A stretch of DNA of 33,421 bases from Planctomycetota bacterium (GTDB lineage: Bacteria > Planctomycetota > UBA8742 > UBA2392), in the NCBI GenBank assembly GCA_025993795.1, contig JAMQHL010000042.1, positions 1 to 33,421 of the forward strand, given 5' to 3'. The translations under genes and the position numbers were made by a program. Below the pieces are notes generated by a model. That model ran no database searches, was not told the origin of the DNA, and was given only the letters and a program-made list of their open reading frames with translations. Positions 6,911 through 15,923 of the stretch are shown piece by piece; positions within the stretch are counted from its first letter, which is position 1; each line of letters begins with the position of its first letter.

Positions 6911-8242
6911 GTGCGTCACGTGGAAAGTCCAGACGCACAGCCCGACCCGACCAAGTTGCGCCGTCGCGCCAACTTGCTGGTGATGTTCACGGCAGTTGCC
7001 GTGCTGTTCGGCGGCGTGATTGGCGGGTTTCTGCCGGGCTGGCTGCCGGAAGACGAAGCCGCGCGCAACACTGCGCTTACGCTGATCGGCTTTCCGGGCG
7101 ATTTGTTAATGCGCATGCTGAAGATGATTGTCGTGCCGCTGATCGTGGCCACGATGGTCGTCGGCGTCTCAAGCCTGGGCGATATTCGCAAGGCGGGCCG
7201 CATTGGCGGGCGCACTATCGCCTACTACGCGATCACGACCGGCATGGCTGTGGTCACGGGCATCATCTTGGTCAACCTGATCCAGCCAGGAATCGTGGGT
7301 GCCAGTGTGCCCGCCGACGTGGCCAACCTGCCCAAGTCGCTGCGCGAGCCCAAGGGCGCGCTGGAAGCGGTGTTGGATGTGGTGCGCGGCATGTTTCCTG
7401 ACAACCTGCTGCGCGCCGGCGTTGAGATGAACGTGCTGGGCCTGATTGTGTTCAGTGTCGCGCTGGGCGCCGTGCTATCGACAATGGGCGAGCGCGGCCG
7501 CCCGGTGTTGCGCTTCTTTGAAGGTTTCAACGAAGCGATCATGAAGATCGTTCACTTGATTGTCTGGTACGCGCCGGCCGGAATCGCCAGCCTGCTGATG
7601 GCGCGCATGGGTGCTGCGGGCGAGTCCTTCTGGACGGTCGAGGTCAGGCAGCTTGGCTGGTACATCGCCACGGTGCTTGGCGGTCTGGCAATTCATGCGC
7701 TGATTACACTGCCGCTGATCTACTGGATCATCCGGCGCAAGCACCCATTCCGCTATTTGTGGGGCATGGCGCAGGCGCTGCTGACTGCATTCAGTACCGC
7801 AAGCAGCAGTGCAACGCTGCCGATTACCATGGAGTGCGCAAAGCAGAACAAGATCAGCGCGCGCACCGCGGGGTTCGTGCTGCCGCTGGGTGCCACGATC
7901 AACATGGACGGCACCGCGCTGTATGAAGCCGTGGCGGTCATCTTTATCGCGCAGAGCCTTGGCGTGGACCTGACCGGCGCGCAGATGGTGGTGATCTTCT
8001 TTACGGCGACCCTGGCGGCAATCGGCGCGGCGGGCATACCGGAAGCCGGTCTGGTAATGATGGTGATTGTGCTGACGGCGGTGGGCCTGCCACCGGAGGC
8101 CGCGGCGCTGATTCTGGCAGTGGACTGGTTTCTTGACCGTTTCAGAACGGCGGTGAATGTGGCTGGCGATGCGATCGGCGCCGGCGTGGTCGATCACTAC
8201 GAGCTGCGCAACACCGCGCCAGCCCCGGAAGCGGCGGCGTGA
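6911..8242 (+). CDS. Dicarboxylate/amino acid:cation symporter, DAACS family (443 aa)
   Basis: This secondary transporter takes up C4-dicarboxylates or acidic amino acids with Na+ or H+ at the inner membrane. It has the family's serine-rich re-entrant loop (TAFSTASSSATLPITMEC), the NMDGTALYE motif of transmembrane helix 7 and the AGIPEAGLVMM motif of the second re-entrant loop, with about eight hydrophobic helices and normal length. The frame opens with GTG 6911; GTG 6920 is equally possible and lies nine bases after a TAGTCT hexamer. No Shine-Dalgarno is seen. Substrate (glutamate versus dicarboxylate) cannot be fixed by eye. It is divergent from egtB. Confidence 0.9.
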   Translation: MRHVESPDAQPDPTKLRRRANLLVMFTAVAVLFGGVIGGFLPGWLPEDEAARNTALTLIGFPGDLLMRMLKMIVVPLIVATMVVGVSSLGDIRKAGRIGGRTIAYYAITTGMAVVTGIILVNLIQPGIVGASVPADVANLPKSLREPKGALEAVLDVVRGMFPDNLLRAGVEMNVLGLIVFSVALGAVLSTMGERGRPVLRFFEGFNEAIMKIVHLIVWYAPAGIASLLMARMGAAGESFWTVEVRQLGWYIATVLGGLAIHALITLPLIYWIIRRKHPFRYLWGMAQALLTAFSTASSSATLPITMECAKQNKISARTAGFVLPLGATINMDGTALYEAVAVIFIAQSLGVDLTGAQMVVIFFTATLAAIGAAGIPEAGLVMMVIVLTAVGLPPEAAALILAVDWFLDRFRTAVNVAGDAIGAGVVDHYELRNTAPAPEAAA

Positions 8243-8260
8243 TTCCTTGCCTTTGGCTGC

Positions 8261-8266
8261 TATGCT
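8261..8266 (+). promoter_or_regulatory. -10 element (TATGCT) before the sugar dehydrogenase gene
   Basis: TATGCT ends six bases before the ATG at 8273. No Shine-Dalgarno is present. The same hexamer at the same distance precedes the Nif3-family gene at 26032. This supports a leaderless transcript and the choice of ATG 8273. Confidence 0.45.
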
Positions 8267-8272
8267 GCGCGC

Positions 8273-9526
8273 ATGCCTGGCAAGGGACCGTTCCGCATGC
8301 GCATCGTCTTTCCGGTCGTGGTTGTGACGGCGCTCCTTGCAACTGGTGGCGCTTGGCTTTACGAGCGCAACTACGGCGCATGGCGCGACTGGGTGAGCGG
8401 CGCTGACAGCGCGGAGCCCGGCCCCGCGCCCGCGCTGGAAATGGTCAGCGCGTTTCCCAGCCTGAAGTTTGAAATGCCGTTGTGGATCGGAGTTGCGCCT
8501 GACGGCGCCGGCGAAGTTTATGTGATCGAGCAGAACGGCCGCATCTTTCGCTTCAAGAATGATGCCGCCGTCAAGGAACGCGAAACCTTCTTCGATATCA
8601 GCGACCGCATCCCGCGCCGCCGCAACAATGAAGAGGGCCTGCTGGCGATGGCCTTTCACCCCAAGTTCAAGGAGAACAACCTCGTTTACATCCACTACTC
8701 GCAGCACCAGGCCGGCGACAAGCCGCGGCGCGGGGTGACTTCACGCTTCACGGTTGACGCAAAGACGCGCAATATTGACGTGTCAAGTGAAACGATCCTG
8801 TTTGAAATCGAGCAGCCCTACGGCAACCATAACGGCTGTGAACTGGTGTTCGGCGCCGACGGATTTCTCTACGCAAGCTACGGCGACGGCGGCAGCGCCA
8901 ACGACCCTCACGGCAACGGCCAGAACCTCAAGTCGTGGCTTGGCAGCGTGCTGCGCATTGACGTCGATAAGCCGGACGCGGGAAAGCAGTACGGCATTCC
9001 CAAGGACAACCCCTTCGTCGGCCGCGACGATGCCCTGCCCGAAATCTGGGCCTATGGCCTGCGCAACGTGTGGCGCATGAGCTTTGACCCCGAAACCGGG
9101 TTGCTGTGGGGCGGCGACGTCGGCCAGGTCAGCTACGAAGAAATCGACATCATCGTCAAGGGCGGCAACTACGGCTGGAATGTGCGCGAGGGCACGCACA
9201 AGTTCCGGGGCGACAAGACCGATGCGATGATTGACCCGGTGATTGACTATGAGCGCAAGCTGGGCATCAGCGTCACGGGCGGCTTTGTTTACCGCGGCAA
9301 GAAACACAAGAGCCTTCAGGGCGTGTACATCTACGCCGACTACGGCAGCGGGCGCGTATGGGGCCTGCGCTATGACGCCGCCGAAAAGAAGCTGCTGAGC
9401 AATCAACTGCTCTACCACAAGGCAGGTTTCGCACCTTCCAGCTTCGGGCTCGATGCCGATGGCGAAATGTACGTGTGCGACCACCGCGGCGGCTACATTT
9501 ACCGGGTGCAACCCAAGGCGGATTGA
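8273..9526 (+). CDS. PQQ-dependent sugar dehydrogenase family protein (GSDH/Asd-type, 417 aa)
   Basis: The protein has an N-terminal membrane anchor or signal (MRIVFPVVVVTALLATGGAW) and then the six-bladed beta-propeller of soluble glucose/aldose-sugar dehydrogenases (PF07995). Typical motifs appear in order: NNEEGLLAMAFHPKF, the HNGCELVFGADGFLYASYGD segment, GSVLRIDV, PEIWAYGLRNVWRMSFDPETG, GDVGQVSYEEID and GGNYGWN. Such enzymes oxidise sugars in the periplasm with PQQ, but many homologues have unproven activity, and no PQQ biosynthesis gene is in the window. Start ATG 8273 is favoured by the upstream TATGCT; ATG 8297 is the alternative. The stop overlaps the next ATG as TGATG. Confidence 0.87.
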   Translation: MPGKGPFRMRIVFPVVVVTALLATGGAWLYERNYGAWRDWVSGADSAEPGPAPALEMVSAFPSLKFEMPLWIGVAPDGAGEVYVIEQNGRIFRFKNDAAVKERETFFDISDRIPRRRNNEEGLLAMAFHPKFKENNLVYIHYSQHQAGDKPRRGVTSRFTVDAKTRNIDVSSETILFEIEQPYGNHNGCELVFGADGFLYASYGDGGSANDPHGNGQNLKSWLGSVLRIDVDKPDAGKQYGIPKDNPFVGRDDALPEIWAYGLRNVWRMSFDPETGLLWGGDVGQVSYEEIDIIVKGGNYGWNVREGTHKFRGDKTDAMIDPVIDYERKLGISVTGGFVYRGKKHKSLQGVYIYADYGSGRVWGLRYDAAEKKLLSNQLLYHKAGFAPSSFGLDADGEMYVCDHRGGYIYRVQPKAD

Positions 9527-10374
9527 TGGACCTGCTGCTCACCGACAAGACCGTGCTGATCACCGGCGCATCCGGCGGCATTGGCCGCGCATTGGCCCGC
9601 GCGTTCGCCGCCGAAGGCTGCAATCTGCTGCTCACGGGCCACAGCCAATTTGCCGGGTTGCAGAGTTGGCTGAAAGAACAGGCATTCGCCGACCGCGCCA
9701 TCGCAGTTTCTGCCGACGTGACTGACCTGTCACAGATGCGCGCTTCCGTGGCTGCCGGGCGCGAACGCTTCAGTCGCGTGGACATCTGCGTGGCCAACGC
9801 GGGCAAGTGGCCGCCGCCCAACGAGCGATTGAACGAGATGTCGCTACAGCGCTTCGAAGACACGTTGCGCGTCAACCTTCTCGGCAGCGTCTGGACCGCC
9901 AAGGCCTTCATGGAAGCGCTGGCGGCAACCGGCCCGCGTGCAGACGGCCACGGCGCAGCACTGACCTTCATAGGCAGCACCGCAGGCAAGTTCGGCGAGC
10001 CCGGCCACGCCGACTATGCGACCGCGAAAGCAGGTCTGTACGGTCTGGTGCGCACACTCAAGACCGACATCGCGCACATTGACCCGTACGGCCGGGTGAA
10101 CATGGTCGAGCCCGGCTGGACCGTGACGGAGATGGCGCGGCCGGCGCTTGAGCAGGCGGGCGTGATCCAGCGCATCGTGCGCACGATGCCAATGCGGCAG
10201 CTTGCGCGGGCTGAAGACATTGCCCGCACGGTGCTCTCGCTGAGCAGCTCGGCGATCTCGCGCCACACCAGCGGCGAGGTGATCACCGTGGCCGGCGGCA
10301 TGGACGGCCGCACACTGTGGGGCGAGCAGGACATCGACGAAGCAGCCATCCGCCGCCGCGTCAAGGGCACGTAA
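9526..10374 (+). CDS. Short-chain dehydrogenase/reductase (282 aa)
   Basis: This NAD(P)-dependent oxidoreductase has the Rossmann motif [15 protein letters not shown] (TGxxxGIG), the NAG segment [11 protein letters not shown], a catalytic serine in [10 protein letters not shown], and the YATAK motif with Tyr and Lys. A C-terminal segment with VAGGMDG completes the classical SDR fold. The start ATG 9526 shares its A with the preceding TGA, so translation is probably coupled to the sugar dehydrogenase. The pairing suggests a role in sugar or polyol oxidation, but the substrate is unknown. Confidence 0.88.
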   Translation: MDLLLTDKTVLITGASGGIGRALARAFAAEGCNLLLTGHSQFAGLQSWLKEQAFADRAIAVSADVTDLSQMRASVAAGRERFSRVDICVANAGKWPPPNERLNEMSLQRFEDTLRVNLLGSVWTAKAFMEALAATGPRADGHGAALTFIGSTAGKFGEPGHADYATAKAGLYGLVRTLKTDIAHIDPYGRVNMVEPGWTVTEMARPALEQAGVIQRIVRTMPMRQLARAEDIARTVLSLSSSAISRHTSGEVITVAGGMDGRTLWGEQDIDEAAIRRRVKGT

Positions 10375-10378
10375 GGAC

Positions 10379-10484
10379 AGCCACAGATTCACACAGATTG
10401 CACGACTTCGGCGGACGCCAGCCGAGCGCACGTCCCGCCGCCGCCGGGCATGGAATCTGTGTTTATCTGTGTCCGTCTGTGGCT
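10379..10484. repeat. Large palindromic ATCTGTG element
   Basis: AGCCACAGA (10379-10387) pairs perfectly with TCTGTGGCT (10476-10484), and ACACAGATT (10391-10399) with AATCTGTGT (10454-10462). The right side holds an extra ATCTGTGT copy. The about 105-base element lies between the SDR stop and the ABC ATPase start and ends 12 bases before the latter ATG. It resembles dispersed CACAGATT-type intergenic repeats, and it could fold in the leader of the exporter operon. Confidence 0.6.
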
Positions 10485-10496
10485 AAAACAAGCTCG

Positions 10497-11240
10497 ATGG
10501 AAGAAGAACAGGTCTATGTGCTCGCCGACGATACCCGCGCCGTTGTGTTTGAGGCGCGCGGCGTCACCAAGGTCTACCACATGGGCGAGGTAGAAGTGCA
10601 TGCCCTGCGCGGCGTTGACCTTCAGCTGTATGAGGGCGAGTTCGTTGTGCTGCTGGGCCCGTCGGGTAGCGGCAAGTCCACGCTGTTGAACATTCTGGGC
10701 GGCCTCGACACCCCAAGCAGCGGCGAAGTTCATTACCGCGATCACGATCTCAGCGCCGCCAGCGAGCGCGAATTAACCGAGTATCGGCGCAATCACGTCG
10801 GCTTCATTTTTCAGTTCTACAACCTGATCCCCAGTCTCACGGCGCGCGAGAACGTGGCGCTGGTGACTGAAATCGCCAAAGACCCCATGACACCCGAAGA
10901 AGCGCTTGCGATGGTGGACCTGGCAGACCGCATGGACCATTTTCCAAGCCAGCTCAGCGGCGGCCAGCAGCAGCGGGTTGCCGTGGCGCGCGCCGTTGCC
11001 AAGCGCCCCGAAGTGCTGCTTTGCGACGAGCCGACAGGGGCGCTGGATATCACCACAGGCATCAAGGTGCTTGAGGCGCTTGAGCGCGTGAACGTTGAGC
11101 TGGGCACCACCACGGCCGTGATCACGCACAATGCCGCCATTGCGGCCATGGCAAACCGGGTCATCCATATCGCCGACGGGCGCATTGCGCGCATCGATAC
11201 GAACGCCGGCCGCAAGAAGCCCGGCGAACTGGAGTGGTGA
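10497..11240 (+). CDS. ABC transporter ATP-binding protein, MacB/LolD type (247 aa)
   Basis: This is the ATPase of a type VII-like (MacB/LolCDE/FtsE class) ABC system. It has Walker [10 protein letters not shown] (residues 54-62), Q-loop [10 protein letters not shown], signature [15 protein letters not shown], Walker [13 protein letters not shown] and an H-loop in AVITHN. The start ATG 10497 is chosen because the frame upstream consists of the palindromic repeat; no strong ribosome site is seen. Its TGA overlaps the permease ATG as TGATG. Together with the next two genes it forms an ATPase-permease-adaptor unit. Confidence 0.93.
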   Translation: MEEEQVYVLADDTRAVVFEARGVTKVYHMGEVEVHALRGVDLQLYEGEFVVLLGPSGSGKSTLLNILGGLDTPSSGEVHYRDHDLSAASERELTEYRRNHVGFIFQFYNLIPSLTARENVALVTEIAKDPMTPEEALAMVDLADRMDHFPSQLSGGQQQRVAVARAVAKRPEVLLCDEPTGALDITTGIKVLEALERVNVELGTTTAVITHNAAIAAMANRVIHIADGRIARIDTNAGRKKPGELEW

Positions 11241-13603
11241 TGCGCGCGATCAACCTGAAGTTGCTGCGCGACCTCTGGCACATGAAGGGCCAGGCGCTGG
11301 CGATTGTCATGATTATCGCCAGCGGTGTCGCGTTGTGTGTGACACAGCTTTCCGCGCTGGAGACGTTGCGCCACGAGCGCACGAGCTTTTACACCGAACA
11401 GCGCTTCGCGCAGGTCTTTGCCAACTGTGTGCGGGCGCCCGCGCATACCGTGCAGGACATTCGCAGCATCCCGGGAGTCGATGTTGTTGAAGCCCGTGTG
11501 ACGCTTGAGGTCATGCTCGACCTGCCGCTGCTGCGCGAACCCGCAACAGGCCGCCTTGTTTCGATCCCGGACGGACGACACTCCGCGCTGAACGACCTGG
11601 ACATTCGCAAGGGCCGAATGCCCGAGCCCGGCGCAAGCGGCGAAGTAGTCGTCATAGAAATGTTTGCCAATGCCAACGGCTACAAGCTGGGCGACACGGT
11701 TGATGCCGTGATCAATGGCCGCCGCCGATCGCTGCGCATGGTCGGATTTGCGCTGTCGCCCGAATTCGTCTACTCGATTCCGGCCGGCGAGATGATGCCC
11801 GATGACCGCCGCTACGCTGTGATGTGGATGAACCAGACCGAACTTGCAGCCGCATGCGACATGGTGGGTGCCTACAACGACGTGACGCTGACGCTGCTTC
11901 CCGGCGCCAGCGAGCGCGAGGTGATCGCCCGCGTTGACGACATTCTGCGCCCCTATGGCGGACTGGGCGCCTACCCGCGCAAAGACCAGGTCTCGGACTG
12001 GTTCTTGAACAACGAGCTCACGCAGCTTGAGACGTTCGGCGTGTTCATCCCGCTGATCTTTATCGGCGTCGCCGCCTTTCTGCTGAACGTGGTGTTGTCG
12101 CGCGTGATTGCCACACAACGCGACCAGGTGGCGGCTCTCAAGGCGTTCGGCTATTCCAACCTGCAGGTCGGCCTGCACTTTGCGCAGCTTGTTGGTGTCA
12201 TCATCCTGCTGGGCGGCATCATCGGCACACTGCTGGGCTGGTGGCTTGGCTGGCTGCTTGTGGGCATCTACGGCGAGTACTACCACTTTCCCAAGCTGGT
12301 CTATCTGATGCCGCCATGGGTGCCGGTGGCAGCCGTGCTGATCACCGCAGTTGCCGGGTATGCGGGCACCTTTGGCTCCGTGCGTCGCGCGGCTGCGCTG
12401 CCGCCCGCCGAGGCCATGCGGCCTGAGGCGCCGCCGAACTACCGCGCGACCATTGTTGAGCGCATCGGGTTGCAGCGCTGGCTGTCACAGCCGACGCGCA
12501 TGATCCTGCGCAACCTTGAGCGCAAGCCGTTCAAGTCCGCGCTGACTGTAGTCGGGCTGGCGCTTGCGGTAAGTATCCTGGTGATGGGCACGGCATTCAT
12601 GGACATATTTCTGCACGTGATTGAGGTGCAGAGCAATGTGATGCATCGCGAGCACCTGACGGTCACGCTGTCGTACCCGCGTTCCCGCGCGGCACTGCAC
12701 GAGCTTGAGTCCATCCCCGGCGTTGTATACGCCGAGCCGACACGCGCCGTGCCCGCAACATTGCGCTTTCGCCACCGGTACCGGCGCGTCGCCATCCAGG
12801 GCATAGAAGCGGATGCGCAGCTCTCGCGAGTGCTGAATACTGACCTTGAACCGATCCCGATGCCGCAGCAGGGTATTCTGCTGTCGCGGGTGCTGGGCGA
12901 CGCGCTGGAAATCAGGGCCGGGGACGAACTCACGGTTGAAGTTCTTGAGGGTGCGCGGCCCGTGCGCCGGATCGCGGTGGTGGCACTGGTCGACGACTTT
13001 ATGGGCGTAGCGGCCTACATGGATATCCATGCCCTGAATCAACTGATGCAGGAAGGCGACGTGATCAGCGGCGCAAACCTGCTGACCGATGGCCGGGACG
13101 AACGCGCGATCAACGATGAGTTGCGCAGGCGACCCATGGTCGGCGCCGTCGCAAGCAAAGCCGCCATCATCGGCAACCTCAAGAAAGTCATTGAGGAGAA
13201 CCTGATGGTCTCGCTTTCGATCAATATCCTGTTCGCCGTGATCATCGCGTTCGGCGTGATTTACAACGCGGCGCGCGTCAGCCTGAGCGAGCGTGCCCGT
13301 GAACTGGCAAGCCTGCGCGTGCTGGGCCTGACCCGCGGCGAAATCAGCTACATCCTGCTGGGTGAGCTGGCGATCCTGACGATTGCCGCGGTGCCGCTGG
13401 GCTTTCTGCTGGGCGACCTGCTGGTGGGCGTCATGCTGACCACCCTGAACTCAGAGGTTATGCGCTTTCCCAAGGTGATCAGCGACACGACCTATGCACT
13501 GGCCGCCAGCGCCGTTATCGTCTCGGCGACCATCTCGGGGCTGCTGGTGCGCAGGCGGCTTGACACGCTCGACCTGGTCGAAGTGCTGAAATCGCGCGAA
13601 TAG
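11240..13603 (+). CDS. FtsX-like ABC transporter permease (787 aa)
   Basis: This inner-membrane permease has two FtsX modules. The first has a helix at about residues 15-36 (ALAIVMIIASGVALCVTQL), a periplasmic MacB-like domain to about residue 260, and three helices with VLSRVIATQRDQVAALKAFGYS between them. The second starts at about residue 435 (KSALTVVGLALAVSILVMG), has its own extracytoplasmic domain (about 465-650), and ends with three helices flanking VSLSERARELASLRVLGLTRGE. ATG 11240 follows GGAG by six bases and overlaps the ATPase stop. The duplicated layout resembles export or lipoprotein-extraction permeases rather than importers. Confidence 0.9.
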   Translation: MRAINLKLLRDLWHMKGQALAIVMIIASGVALCVTQLSALETLRHERTSFYTEQRFAQVFANCVRAPAHTVQDIRSIPGVDVVEARVTLEVMLDLPLLREPATGRLVSIPDGRHSALNDLDIRKGRMPEPGASGEVVVIEMFANANGYKLGDTVDAVINGRRRSLRMVGFALSPEFVYSIPAGEMMPDDRRYAVMWMNQTELAAACDMVGAYNDVTLTLLPGASEREVIARVDDILRPYGGLGAYPRKDQVSDWFLNNELTQLETFGVFIPLIFIGVAAFLLNVVLSRVIATQRDQVAALKAFGYSNLQVGLHFAQLVGVIILLGGIIGTLLGWWLGWLLVGIYGEYYHFPKLVYLMPPWVPVAAVLITAVAGYAGTFGSVRRAAALPPAEAMRPEAPPNYRATIVERIGLQRWLSQPTRMILRNLERKPFKSALTVVGLALAVSILVMGTAFMDIFLHVIEVQSNVMHREHLTVTLSYPRSRAALHELESIPGVVYAEPTRAVPATLRFRHRYRRVAIQGIEADAQLSRVLNTDLEPIPMPQQGILLSRVLGDALEIRAGDELTVEVLEGARPVRRIAVVALVDDFMGVAAYMDIHALNQLMQEGDVISGANLLTDGRDERAINDELRRRPMVGAVASKAAIIGNLKKVIEENLMVSLSINILFAVIIAFGVIYNAARVSLSERARELASLRVLGLTRGEISYILLGELAILTIAAVPLGFLLGDLLVGVMLTTLNSEVMRFPKVISDTTYALAASAVIVSATISGLLVRRRLDTLDLVEVLKSRE

Positions 13604-13624
13604 AGGCAGCATGGGGACAGACAG

Positions 13625-14812
13625 ATGAAGTGGGTGAAGCGCGCAGCGTTCATCGTCGTCGTCCTGGTCATCCTGGCGCTGGTGGCCTATGGCTTCATGC
13701 CCAAGCCCGTGGATGCGGAAACCGCCAAGGTCACTCGCGGCGAACTGCTTGTCACCATCGACAATGAATCCCGCACCCGCGTGCGCGACCGCTTCACGAT
13801 TGCGGCGCCACTGGCCGCTGACATGAGCCGCATCACGCTCAAGCCAGGCGACACCGTGGCGTTGGGCCAGCCGATCACGATACTCTCGCCGCTGCCCCCG
13901 CAGCCGCTGGACGCCCGCGCCAAGGCTGAAGCCGACGCCCGAGTCTTTGCAGCCATGGAAAGGCTGAACGCCGGAAGCGCCGACGTGCGCGCAGCCGAAG
14001 CGGAACTGGCATTCGCCAAACGTGAGCATGAACGACTTGCAGGCCTGCTGGCAAAGAAACTCGTCACGGAGGAATCTGTCCAGGCCGCAGACACGCGGCG
14101 CGCAGCGGCATCTGCGAGATTCTTATCGGCGGGCTTTTACGAAGCGGCCGCGCGCTTTGAATTGCGGATGGCCGAGTCGGTGCTGATTTCAAGCAACCAG
14201 GGCGCGGCGCTGCCCCAGGTCAGTATCGAGTCTCCGACCAGCGGCATGGTGCTGCGCGTGTACCGCGAAAGTGCGGGCGCCGTGATGCCGGGCGAGCGGC
14301 TGGTCGAGATCGGCAATCCGGCAAGTCTTGAGGTTGTCGCCGACGTGCTTTCGCGCGATGCCGTGCGCATTAAGCAGGGCATGCGCGTGCGCATGGAACG
14401 GTGGGGCGGCGAGGGCTCATTGAAGGGCCGCGTGCGGGTGATTGAGCCGTTTGGATTCACCAAGCTCTCAGCGCTGGGTGTCGAGGAACAGCGCGTGAAC
14501 GTGATCATTGACATTGAAGAGCCGCCGCAGAAGTGGGCGGCGCTGGGCGACGGCTATCGCGTTGAGGCGCGCGTGATTCTGGTTGAACGGCTGCAGACCC
14601 TGAAGGTGCTGGCCGGCGCGCTGTTCAACACCGAGGACGGCCATGCTCTGTTCCAGGTGCGTGATGGTGTGGCGCACGAGCTGCAGGTGAAAGTGGGCGT
14701 GCGCAATGGCCTGGAAGCGGAAGTGTTGAGCGGCTTGAACGAAGGCGATGAAGTGATCGTCCATCCAGGCGACAACGTGAAAGACGGCGTCGCCATTGCA
14801 GCCCTGAAGTGA
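13625..14812 (+). CDS. HlyD/MacA-family periplasmic adaptor subunit (395 aa)
   Basis: A signal-anchor helix (residues 7-28) precedes a lipoyl/barrel-sandwich half (LKPGDTVALGQPI), a long coiled-coil region with LAFAKREHERLAGLLAKKLV at about residues 90-190, the second lipoyl half (SPTSGMVLRVYRESAGAVMPG) and beta-barrel/membrane-proximal domains ending GLNEGDEVIVHPGDNV. It should bridge the permease to an outer-membrane channel; no TolC-like gene is in the window. It starts 21 bases after the permease stop, in the same operon. The exported substrate is unknown. Confidence 0.9.
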   Translation: MKWVKRAAFIVVVLVILALVAYGFMPKPVDAETAKVTRGELLVTIDNESRTRVRDRFTIAAPLAADMSRITLKPGDTVALGQPITILSPLPPQPLDARAKAEADARVFAAMERLNAGSADVRAAEAELAFAKREHERLAGLLAKKLVTEESVQAADTRRAAASARFLSAGFYEAAARFELRMAESVLISSNQGAALPQVSIESPTSGMVLRVYRESAGAVMPGERLVEIGNPASLEVVADVLSRDAVRIKQGMRVRMERWGGEGSLKGRVRVIEPFGFTKLSALGVEEQRVNVIIDIEEPPQKWAALGDGYRVEARVILVERLQTLKVLAGALFNTEDGHALFQVRDGVAHELQVKVGVRNGLEAEVLSGLNEGDEVIVHPGDNVKDGVAIAALK

Positions 14813-14833
14813 ACCTCCTGTCTGCATGCATGA

Positions 14834-15877
14834 ATGAAGCAAACTCCGCAACAAGCGCTGTGCAGCTGGTTTGAACGCCATGCCCGTGACCTGCCGTGGC
14901 GCCGCCGCCCGACACCCTATCGAGTACTGGTCAGCGAAATCATGCTGCAACAGACACGCGTAGAAGCCGTGCGCGACAAGTACGTTGCGTTTCTCAAGCG
15001 TTTTCCAACGGTGCGCGCGCTGGCGGCCGCGCCCGTTGAGCAGGTGCTGCAGGCATGGTCAGGACTGGGCTACTACAGGCGCGCGCGCATGCTGCAAGCT
15101 GCAGCCGGGCAGGTCGTCTCACTGCACGGCGGCCGTGTTCCCAGAGATCGCACGTCGCTGCTCGCGTTACCCGGCATCGGCCGCTGCACCGCCGGTGCAA
15201 TCTTGAGCATCGCCTTCAACCAGATTGAGCCGATTGTGGACGGCAACATTGAACGCGTGCTTGCCCGCATGCACCGCATCGCACGGCCAAAGCAGGGCCC
15301 GGGAGTCTGGAAACTTGCCGACCAGTGGGTTTGGCAAGGCGCCCAGCACGGATTGGCACCGAGCAGCCTCAACCAGTCGCTGATGGAACTTGGCGCAACA
15401 GTCTGCACGCCGCGCAATCCCCGCTGCGAGGCTTGCCCTTGCGCCGCGAGCTGCGCCGCATTCAAAGCCGGCAGCGTCGCGCGCTACCCCGCACTGGTGG
15501 CCTGCAAGAGAAAGCAGCGACTGCGCTATCTTGTGCTGGCGGTGCGCGATGGCGCGGGCCGCGTACTGATGCAGCGGCGCGATGAAGACGACAACAGCAG
15601 CCTGTTGCCCGCCGGATTGTGGGAGCTGCCGCACGCGCCATGGGCCGAGGATCAGCCGCCGCCGCTGTCACAGGTGTGCGGGCAGACAGGCCGCATCGAA
15701 ACCATGGGCGAGCCAGTGACCGTGCGCCACGGCATCATGCACTACGACGTGCAGCTTGCGGTGCAGGCTGCCGTCGTCGCGGGCAAAGCGCGCGGGAAGT
15801 GGTTTACGCTGCGGGCCGCCGAAAAAGCCGCTATTGCATCGGCCACGCGCAAGGCGCTCGCGGTCTATCGGCGCTGA
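14834..15877 (+). CDS. mutY: A/G-specific adenine DNA glycosylase MutY (347 aa)
   Basis: MutY removes adenine mispaired with 8-oxoguanine. The helix-hairpin-helix enzyme core is complete: WRRRPTPYRVLVSEIMLQQT with catalytic Glu35, the LPGIGRCTAGAI hairpin, and catalytic Asp136 in IVDGNIERV. The four iron-sulfur cysteines are C191, C198, C201 and C207 in the family 6-2-5 spacing. The remaining 140 residues form the NUDIX-like domain that recognises 8-oxoG. It starts 21 bases after the adaptor gene, so it may be read from the same transcript by read-through. Confidence 0.95.
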   Translation: MKQTPQQALCSWFERHARDLPWRRRPTPYRVLVSEIMLQQTRVEAVRDKYVAFLKRFPTVRALAAAPVEQVLQAWSGLGYYRRARMLQAAAGQVVSLHGGRVPRDRTSLLALPGIGRCTAGAILSIAFNQIEPIVDGNIERVLARMHRIARPKQGPGVWKLADQWVWQGAQHGLAPSSLNQSLMELGATVCTPRNPRCEACPCAASCAAFKAGSVARYPALVACKRKQRLRYLVLAVRDGAGRVLMQRRDEDDNSSLLPAGLWELPHAPWAEDQPPPLSQVCGQTGRIETMGEPVTVRHGIMHYDVQLAVQAAVVAGKARGKWFTLRAAEKAAIASATRKALAVYRR

Positions 15878-15923
15878 GGCGCGGTCCTACAATCCTGCCG
15901 GGACCAGTTCAAAGGAGACGCAG

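Noticed and set aside
7475..8707. 410-codon minus-strand frame across the symporter and sugar dehydrogenase
   Set aside because: It spans two real genes on the other strand and the gap between them; no motif supports it.
10817..12286. 489-codon minus-strand frame opposite the ABC ATPase and permease
   Set aside because: It shadows two well-supported genes and its His/Gln-rich composition is that of antisense translation.
10497..14812. LolCDE lipoprotein-release system
   Set aside because: A single double-length permease and a HlyD adaptor fit a MacAB-like exporter better than LolCDE.
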